This document shows, one piece after another, positions 58,797 to 64,000 of a stretch of 64,000 nucleotides of DNA. Origin of the DNA: Flagellimonas pacifica (GTDB lineage Bacteria; Bacteroidota; Bacteroidia; Flavobacteriales; Flavobacteriaceae). A model generated the notes under the pieces. The model saw only the letters and a program-made list of their open reading frames with translations. It was not told the DNA's origin and made no database searches. Positions within the stretch are counted from its first letter, which is position 1; each line of letters opens with the position of its first letter. The stretch is from positions 558,001 to 622,000 of the forward strand of contig NZ_OBEH01000003.1 of assembly GCF_900215465.1 (NCBI RefSeq). Reading direction: 5' to 3'. The position numbers and the translations under genes were made by a program.

Positions 58797-60341
58797 ATGA
58801 CAAATGCCCATAAGGATACCTTGTTCGTATTGATAAAATCTCTTTCCAAATCAGAAAAACGCCAATTTAAATTGTATGTTGGACGTCTTGGGGTGAATAC
58901 CGATGCTAAATTCTTGGCACTTTTTAATCTTTTGGACAAGATGCGAGTGTATGATGAAAGGCAGATTTTGGATAGTGGAATCGTAAAAAAGTCCCAACTC
59001 TCAAATCTTAAAGCTCATTTATATAAACAGATACTAGTAAGCCTTCGGTTAAATCCAGTTAACCAAAACATTCGTGTTCAAATAAGGGAGCAATTGGATT
59101 TTGCCACAATTCTATATCAAAAGGGATTGTACAAGCAAAGCCTAAAGATTTTGGACAAGGCTAAAAACTTTGCTATTGAAAACGAAGAGAAGAACGTGGC
59201 CTATGAAATTGTGGAACTTGAGAAAATAATTGAGACACAATATATTACACGCAGCATTCCGGATAGGGCAGATGAATTGGCCCGTCAAGCAAAAGAATTG
59301 TCGGAACATAATGTGATGACCAGTAAACTCTCTAATCTGTCTTTACAGCTTTATGGAATGATGTTAAAGGTGGGTTATGTGCGTAATGATGAGGATTTAC
59401 GAAATGTGCAAAACTATTTTGAAAAACATTTGCCTGACTACAGGTTGGAAGATTTAGGTTTTAGAGAGAAATTATGGCTGTACAAAGCACATTTGTGGTA
59501 TAGTTTACTGACTCAGGATTTTTTATCTTCCTATAAATACGCCAGCAAATGGGTAGATCTTTTTTACGACAATGAGGAAATGATCTCTTTGAATCCGGTC
59601 TTCTTTTTAAAGGGGAACCACTACCTTTTGGAATCACTCTTTTTTGTTAAGTACGGTTCGCAATTCAGAGGTATATTGGAGAAATTGGAGAATCAGGTTA
59701 GTAACCCCAAATTCCCACAAAATGACAATATTACTTCATTGGCATTTTTATATATCAACTCTAATAAACTGAACCTTAATTTTTTGGAGGGAACCTTTGA
59801 TAAAGGACTATATCTTGTCAATATTATTGAATACGGTATTAAAAAACATAAGGATAGAATAGACGAGCATCATGTAATGCTCCTCTACTATAAGATTGCT
59901 TGTTTGTATTTTGGAAATGGGGACAACAAGAATTGTATTGTTTATCTAAAGAAAATTATTTCCAATAAGAATCTTAAGATGCGAGAGGACCTGATGTGCT
60001 TTGCTCGAGTGTTGAGTTTGGTTGCGCATTATGAAGCTGGAATGGACTATCATCTAGAAGTACAACTTAAAAGTACGTATAAATTCTTGTTGAAAATGAA
60101 CGACTTACATGCTGTTCAGAAGGAGATGATTAAATTTTTAAGGAATCTTGGAGATATTTACCCCAGCGATTTAAAAAATGAATTTCAAAAGCTGTACAAC
60201 GAACTGAAAAAATATGAAAACCACCCCTATGAAAAGAGGGCATTTTTGTATTTGGATATTCTTTCTTGGTTGGAAAGTCATTTGCAGAATAAACCTGTTG
60301 CTCAAATCATTAGGGAAAAAGCCTTGGCCGTTACCCGTTAA
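58797..60341 (+). CDS. Conserved hypothetical helical protein, 514 aa
   Basis: Soluble, almost all alpha-helical. The N-terminus (NAHKDTLFVLIKSLSKSEKR) is followed by repeated helix pairs such as YQKGLYKQSLKILDKAKNFA and LYYKIACLYFGNGDNKNCIVY, so a TPR-like superhelix is likely. I know similar proteins in Bacteroidota but no name. Converges with the RluA-type gene; the stops overlap by 4 nt. Confidence 0.75.
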   Translation: MTNAHKDTLFVLIKSLSKSEKRQFKLYVGRLGVNTDAKFLALFNLLDKMRVYDERQILDSGIVKKSQLSNLKAHLYKQILVSLRLNPVNQNIRVQIREQLDFATILYQKGLYKQSLKILDKAKNFAIENEEKNVAYEIVELEKIIETQYITRSIPDRADELARQAKELSEHNVMTSKLSNLSLQLYGMMLKVGYVRNDEDLRNVQNYFEKHLPDYRLEDLGFREKLWLYKAHLWYSLLTQDFLSSYKYASKWVDLFYDNEEMISLNPVFFLKGNHYLLESLFFVKYGSQFRGILEKLENQVSNPKFPQNDNITSLAFLYINSNKLNLNFLEGTFDKGLYLVNIIEYGIKKHKDRIDEHHVMLLYYKIACLYFGNGDNKNCIVYLKKIISNKNLKMREDLMCFARVLSLVAHYEAGMDYHLEVQLKSTYKFLLKMNDLHAVQKEMIKFLRNLGDIYPSDLKNEFQKLYNELKKYENHPYEKRAFLYLDILSWLESHLQNKPVAQIIREKALAVTR

Positions 60342-61057
60342 ATACAAGCATTCCAAACAGGATCATTTGGAGGTGACACCTCAAATCTGATTTTTTCCTT
60401 TTTTACGGGATGTTCAAACTCCAAACTTCTAGCCAACAAATGTATTCCTCCATCTTTATTGCTTCTATCCGCTCCATATTTAAGATCTCCCTTTATATAA
60501 GCGCTCATAGCGGCTAATTGAGCCCTGATTTGATGGTGTCTCCCAGTTTTTAGATCAATCTCCAAAAGAAAATAACGATCTAACTTTTTACGTACTCTAT
60601 ATTCCAAAATGGCTTTTTTACTATTGGGAACTTCATTTTTATGGGCGTAAGATTTATTTTGTTTAGGATTGCGAACCAGCCAGTGGGTCAAAATTCCGCT
60701 ATCATGTTCAGGAGCCTTGTTCACCACCGCCCAATAGACTTTTTTTGTTTTTCCTTCGGAGAATAATTTATTGAGACGCGGAAGCGCTTTGGAGGTTTTG
60801 GCAAATACCACAATACCGGAAGTTGGCCTATCCAATCTGTGCACAACTCCCAAATAAACATTTCCAGGCTTATTGTGTTTTTTTTTCAAGTATTGTTTTA
60901 CAACTTCACTAAGCGGAATATCCCCAGTTTTATCCCCTTGAACAATATCCCCAGAGCGTTTGTTCACTACAATCACGTGGTTGTCCTCGTATAGAACGTC
61001 TAAATTTGAGGGACTGGATTTTTGGGTTTTTGGATTCTTCGAATGATTGGATTTCAC
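60338..61057 (-). CDS. RluA-type pseudouridine synthase
   Basis: 239 residues. VLYEDNHVIVVNKRSGDIVQ, the catalytic loop HRLDRPTSGIVVFAK (Asp), and KTGRHHQIRAQLA identify an RluA/RluC-like synthase that isomerises uridines in rRNA or tRNA; which position cannot be told. It has no S4 domain. It overlaps the four-helix-bundle gene by 4 nt. Confidence 0.9.
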   Translation of the reverse strand: MKSNHSKNPKTQKSSPSNLDVLYEDNHVIVVNKRSGDIVQGDKTGDIPLSEVVKQYLKKKHNKPGNVYLGVVHRLDRPTSGIVVFAKTSKALPRLNKLFSEGKTKKVYWAVVNKAPEHDSGILTHWLVRNPKQNKSYAHKNEVPNSKKAILEYRVRKKLDRYFLLEIDLKTGRHHQIRAQLAAMSAYIKGDLKYGADRSNKDGGIHLLARSLEFEHPVKKEKIRFEVSPPNDPVWNACI

Positions 61058-61404
61058 CTAAGGGAAGATTTAAATTTTGAAGTCATTTTAATAATGGAGA
61101 ATAAATTTTTCAACAGAAAATCCAATTTATCTTTCTTTAAAAAGCCTAAATCATAAGAAATCAATAACTGAGTTTCAATTTCATACATTGAACCAATGGA
61201 TATTTCCGAAAATCTAGAAAAATCTTTATTGGAACTTCTTGAACAACCTTCTGCAATGTTTGATGGCACTGAAACGGAAGCCCTTCTTAATTGGTTTACA
61301 ATACCAAATTTTTCCGTTTCAGGGTAGGAGGAGATAGCGTTATAAATATCTGAACAAAGTGTTCTGCTCATTTTCCATATTTCCAAATCTTTGAATCTGT
61401 GCAT
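61054..61404 (-). CDS. Four-helix-bundle (S23-type) protein
   Basis: 116 residues: MHRFKDLEIWKMSRTLCSDI, IVNQLRRASVSVPSNIAEG, SRFSEISIGSMYEIETQLLIS, and IIKMTSKFKSSLR. This is the family also encoded by intervening sequences in 23S rRNA and used by some retroelement accessory proteins (Avd). Here it stands alone between panB and the pseudouridine synthase gene. Function unknown; such genes appear as inserts in flavobacterial operons. Confidence 0.85.
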   Translation of the reverse strand: MHRFKDLEIWKMSRTLCSDIYNAISSYPETEKFGIVNQLRRASVSVPSNIAEGCSRSSNKDFSRFSEISIGSMYEIETQLLISYDLGFLKKDKLDFLLKNLFSIIKMTSKFKSSLR

Positions 61405-61476
61405 TAGTAGAATTGTTTATTGTTCAAAACTAAATGTCGCTTGTATCGAACAATCCAAATGTCCAAGAATCAAATT

Positions 61477-62295
61477 TCAATATTGTTCTTCCTCGTTTGG
61501 AAAATCTCTACTTTTTACGTCATCTACATATTGCGAAATGGCATTGCCCATATCTTCATACAGGTTCATATATCTGCGTAGAAAACGTGGATTGAATTCG
61601 TGGGTCATACCCAAAAGATCATGTACAACCAATACTTGCCCATCTACCCCATTACCAGCTCCTATGCCAATAACGGGAACGGATACACTTTCGGCAACCT
61701 CTTTGGCCAGTTTTGCAGGAATCTTCTCTAAAACAATTCCAAAACATCCCAATTTCTCTAACATTTTGGCATCTTCTTTCAGCTTTTCAGCCTCTTCCTC
61801 CTCCTTGGCTCGCACGGTATAGGTGCCAAATTTGTAGATTGATTGAGGTGTAAGCCCTAAATGCCCCATCACAGGTATGCCTGCTTGAAGAATACGTTTG
61901 ACAGAATCTTTAATTTGTGTTCCACCTTCTACTTTTACAGCATGGGCCCCACTTTCTTTCATAATTCTGATGGCAGAGCGTAAAGCCTCTTTGGAATCAC
62001 TTTGATAGCTCCCAAAAGGAATATCAACAACAATGAGTGCTCTTTTGGCAGCCCTAACCACAGAACTTGCATGATAGATCATTTGGTCCAAAGTAATGGG
62101 CAAGGTGGTTTCATGGCCGGCAATAACATTGCTGGCAGAATCTCCAACCAAAATCACATCAACCTTGGCAGCGTCCACTATTTTGGCCATGGAATAATCG
62201 TAAGAGGTGAGCATTGAAATTTTCTCACCATCTTGTTTCATTTCTATTAGAGACTTAACTGTAACCCTTTTGTATTCTTTTTTGGCAACTGACAT
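61477..62295 (-). CDS. panB: Ketopantoate hydroxymethyltransferase PanB
   Basis: First step of pantothenate (CoA) synthesis. 272 residues from ATG 62295 ([20 protein letters not shown]). Motifs: [68 protein letters not shown], and [20 protein letters not shown]. The open frame extends 19 codons upstream into the promoter region. panC and panD are not adjacent. Confidence 0.95.
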   Translation of the reverse strand: MSVAKKEYKRVTVKSLIEMKQDGEKISMLTSYDYSMAKIVDAAKVDVILVGDSASNVIAGHETTLPITLDQMIYHASSVVRAAKRALIVVDIPFGSYQSDSKEALRSAIRIMKESGAHAVKVEGGTQIKDSVKRILQAGIPVMGHLGLTPQSIYKFGTYTVRAKEEEEAEKLKEDAKMLEKLGCFGIVLEKIPAKLAKEVAESVSVPVIGIGAGNGVDGQVLVVHDLLGMTHEFNPRFLRRYMNLYEDMGNAISQYVDDVKSRDFPNEEEQY

Positions 62296-62366
62296 TAGGT
62301 TTGTTTTAATCGCTAAATGTAAGCAGATTTGTTTAATTTGTACTTCAATCAAAAAACTTCAAAAAA

Positions 62367-62849
62367 ATGAAAGCACAACTCACATTGGTATTATCATTAT
62401 TAACCGTTGTCCAAATCGTGGCCCAAGGTCCCAATCCACCTGAAGTTGACTCGAAGCAAGAGGTAAAAAAGGTGATTGAAACCTTTTTTGATGGTTTTCA
62501 TAAGCAGGATTCCATGATTATGAAAAGTACTATAGCGGATCACGTGGTGCTTCAAACCACCGGTAGGAATAAAGAAGGTAAAACTATGTTTAGAACTGAA
62601 GAATTTTCCAAACTGATAACTTCTATTACCAGCATCCCGGATAGCATAAGTTTTGAGGAAAAGCTGACTTCATTTTCAATTCAAGTAGATAGAACCATGG
62701 CAAATGCTTGGGTGGGTTATGAGTTTTGGTTGAATGAAAAGTTTAGCCATTGCGGTATCAATTCATTTCAGCTAATTAATTTTGATGGTGAATGGAAAAT
62801 AATCTATTTGATAGATACTAGGGGTAGGGCAGGTTGTTTGGAGGAGTAA
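62367..62849 (+). CDS. Secreted NTF2-like (SnoaL-type) protein
   Basis: 160 residues with signal peptide MKAQLTLVLSLLTVVQIVAQ. The body (EVKKVIETFFDGFHKQDSMIM ... ANAWVGYEFWLNEKFSHCGINSFQLINFDGEWKIIYLID) has the cone-shaped NTF2 fold. Such domains bind small ligands or act as enzymes; no catalytic residue can be assigned. Divergent from panB. Confidence 0.83.
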   Translation: MKAQLTLVLSLLTVVQIVAQGPNPPEVDSKQEVKKVIETFFDGFHKQDSMIMKSTIADHVVLQTTGRNKEGKTMFRTEEFSKLITSITSIPDSISFEEKLTSFSIQVDRTMANAWVGYEFWLNEKFSHCGINSFQLINFDGEWKIIYLIDTRGRAGCLEE

Positions 62850-62862
62850 ACAATTCCCAATA

Positions 62863-63522
62863 CTATTTGGATAGAAGTTTGATATCACCTATTAAACGCA
62901 GTACATCCTCATTATCTGTTCCATTATAGACTCCTCTAATTTGTTTTTTCTTGTCTACCAGCACAAAATTGGGAGTGTGTATAAAATCCTGTAAACCACC
63001 ATCTCCCTGGTCTACTACGGCAAAGTAGCTTTTACGAGCTAAATTGTAGATGTGTTTTTTGTTGCCTGTGGCAATGTTCCATTTAGAATCAATAACACCA
63101 TTTCTTTGAGCGTATTTTTTTAAGATGGGAACGCTATCCATTTCTGGAGTTACGGACATGGATAGAAACATCACATCATCATCATTTAGGAAAATTTCTT
63201 GAAGTTTTTCCATATTATTGGACATGATAGGGCAGATGCTGGGACAACGGGTGAAAAAGAAATCCGTTACATAGATTTTGTTCTCATAATCTGATTGTGT
63301 AATCGTTTGTCCATTTTGGTTGATTAACTTGAAGTTGGCTACGGTGTGTTCAGCTTGTGTATTCTGTAGGCTGATATCAACCAACTCAGGATTAAAATCT
63401 TTTGGAGTGAAAACCGGTAGTGTCCTATTTCTATTTGATATTAAGAACAGGATGACCAAAATACCGATAGCTGATATAGTTATCGGTATTTTGGATTTAC
63501 TTAGCTTGTTGAACATTTTCAT
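62863..63522 (-). CDS. SCO family copper protein
   Basis: 219 residues. One N-terminal membrane anchor (ITISAIGILVILFLISNRN), thioredoxin-like fold with the copper site CPSIC (C93, C97) in FFTRCPSICPIM and the histidine in FIHTPNFVLVDKKKQI. SCO proteins deliver copper to cytochrome c oxidase or act as thiol reductases; oxidase genes are not in the window. It lies 15 nt after the TPR gene. Confidence 0.93.
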   Translation of the reverse strand: MKMFNKLSKSKIPITISAIGILVILFLISNRNRTLPVFTPKDFNPELVDISLQNTQAEHTVANFKLINQNGQTITQSDYENKIYVTDFFFTRCPSICPIMSNNMEKLQEIFLNDDDVMFLSMSVTPEMDSVPILKKYAQRNGVIDSKWNIATGNKKHIYNLARKSYFAVVDQGDGGLQDFIHTPNFVLVDKKKQIRGVYNGTDNEDVLRLIGDIKLLSK

Positions 63523-63537
63523 TATAATAGGTGTTCT

Positions 63538-64000
63538 TTATAGAATGGATGTTTCAATTTCAATATCCGAGTGCTTCCAGGCCTCGTCAAACTCTTGTTT
63601 AATGGCTTTGGCTTCCTGTATTTTTCCTTGAGCCTTCAAACTGTTGTGTAACCCCATCAATGACCAACCATTCTGGCGCAACACATCTAAATCTTCTCTA
63701 TATACTTTTTCTGCTTCTTCATATTTTTTGGCATCCATTAAAACAGCCCCTAAATTTTGTCTTGTTGGAATATGCCATGCTGCAGGCTCGGTATACGTAA
63801 GTCCATCTTCAAATTCAACGGCATTTTTAAGATGCTTAATAGCTTTGGAAGTATCACCGTTCAACGCAGCCAATTCCCCTGCAACAACTTCATAGGCTAT
63901 GTTGGCAGAATTAATAGAGGGGTTATGTGCTGTAGCTACCAAATTTTCCAATTCAGGGTCATTTTTTAATACTTCAATAGCGTCCAATTCTTCTTGGGCC
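63538..64000 (-). CDS. TPR protein (5' part outside window)
   Basis: The reading frame runs leftward from beyond the window edge, so only the last 153 codons are seen. TPR repeats: AALNGDTSKAIKHLKNAVEFE, AAWHIPTRQNLGAVLMDAKKYEEAEKVYRE, and WSLMGLHNSLKAQGKIQEAKA. The ATG at 63987 is internal, since the frame continues upstream as AQEEL. It precedes the SCO gene and is probably cotranscribed with it. Confidence 0.82.
   Translation of the reverse strand, partial: AQEELDAIEVLKNDPELENLVATAHNPSINSANIAYEVVAGELAALNGDTSKAIKHLKNAVEFEDGLTYTEPAAWHIPTRQNLGAVLMDAKKYEEAEKVYREDLDVLRQNGWSLMGLHNSLKAQGKIQEAKAIKQEFDEAWKHSDIEIETSIL

Noticed and set aside
61391-61822. 143-codon open frame on the plus strand
   Set aside because: Antisense to panB, which has all family motifs.

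Overview
The window is a core-genome stretch of a bacterium of the phylum Bacteroidota, most likely family Flavobacteriaceae. The support is protein-level similarity to flavobacterial families (DUF4835, DUF6913, YtxJ, PorP/SprF, the Bacteroidota-type RpoZ, the RprX/RprY-like kinase/regulator pair), AT-rich upstream regions without Shine-Dalgarno sequences, several TTG and GTG starts, many lipoprotein signals, and promoters of the Bacteroidota type (TTG - about 19-21 nt - TAnnTTTG). No tRNA, rRNA, CRISPR array, prophage, insertion sequence or defence island was seen. The one RNA gene is the signal recognition particle RNA.

Layout. 1-4.8 kb: ribD (5' part, leftward), a GNAT acetyltransferase, prmC and ligA (stop/start overlap), then an M23 peptidase gene whose 3' end is lost and replaced by a decayed fragment in the opposite orientation. 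4.8-6.5 kb: a UshA-like 5'-nucleotidase split over two leftward genes. 6.6-19.0 kb: a long rightward run with DUF6913, dapA, bamD, rpoZ, coaBC, DUF4835, recN, fabI, a family 2 glycosyltransferase, a YbbR-like protein, coaE and an RprX/RprY-like two-component pair. 19.0-26.5 kb: a tight leftward run with an Idh-type oxidoreductase, 3-hydroxyacyl-CoA dehydrogenase, DUF1015, yggS, an exonuclease/GIY-YIG protein, a potassium channel, miaA and gluconokinase. 26.6-37.3 kb: mixed genes including pcm, smpB, a PorP/SprF-SPOR fusion, clpB, ytxJ and glyA. 37.4-45.6 kb: a leftward signalling and envelope region with a TPR histidine kinase, its NarL-like regulator, two tiny lipoproteins, a LytTR regulator with a defective receiver, a beta-helix lipoprotein, a thioesterase and a glutamine cyclotransferase. 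45.6-52.5 kb: the SRP RNA, a short-chain dehydrogenase, a transaldolase-like aldolase, a thioredoxin-like lipoprotein lacking CXXC, an ABC-F ATPase and a fasciclin protein. 52.5-64 kb: pheT, a TlpA-like protein, leuB and leuA, a large conserved hypothetical, an RluA-type pseudouridine synthase, a four-helix-bundle protein, panB, an NTF2-like protein, a SCO protein and the 3' part of a TPR gene.

Together the genes cover lysine/peptidoglycan precursors (dapA), CoA synthesis at three steps (panB, coaBC, coaE), outer-membrane assembly (bamD), fatty-acid elongation (fabI), DNA repair (ligA, recN, the exonuclease fusion), translation (prmC, miaA, smpB, pheT, SRP RNA) and leucine synthesis (leuA, leuB). 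No clear undescribed defence or mobile system is present. The most unusual items are a dispersed repeat captured in frame inside prmC, the truncated M23 gene, promoters that end 4-6 nt before start codons, and the cluster of signalling proteins with two tiny lipoproteins at 38-42 kb. All family assignments come from reading the sequence; no database search was run.
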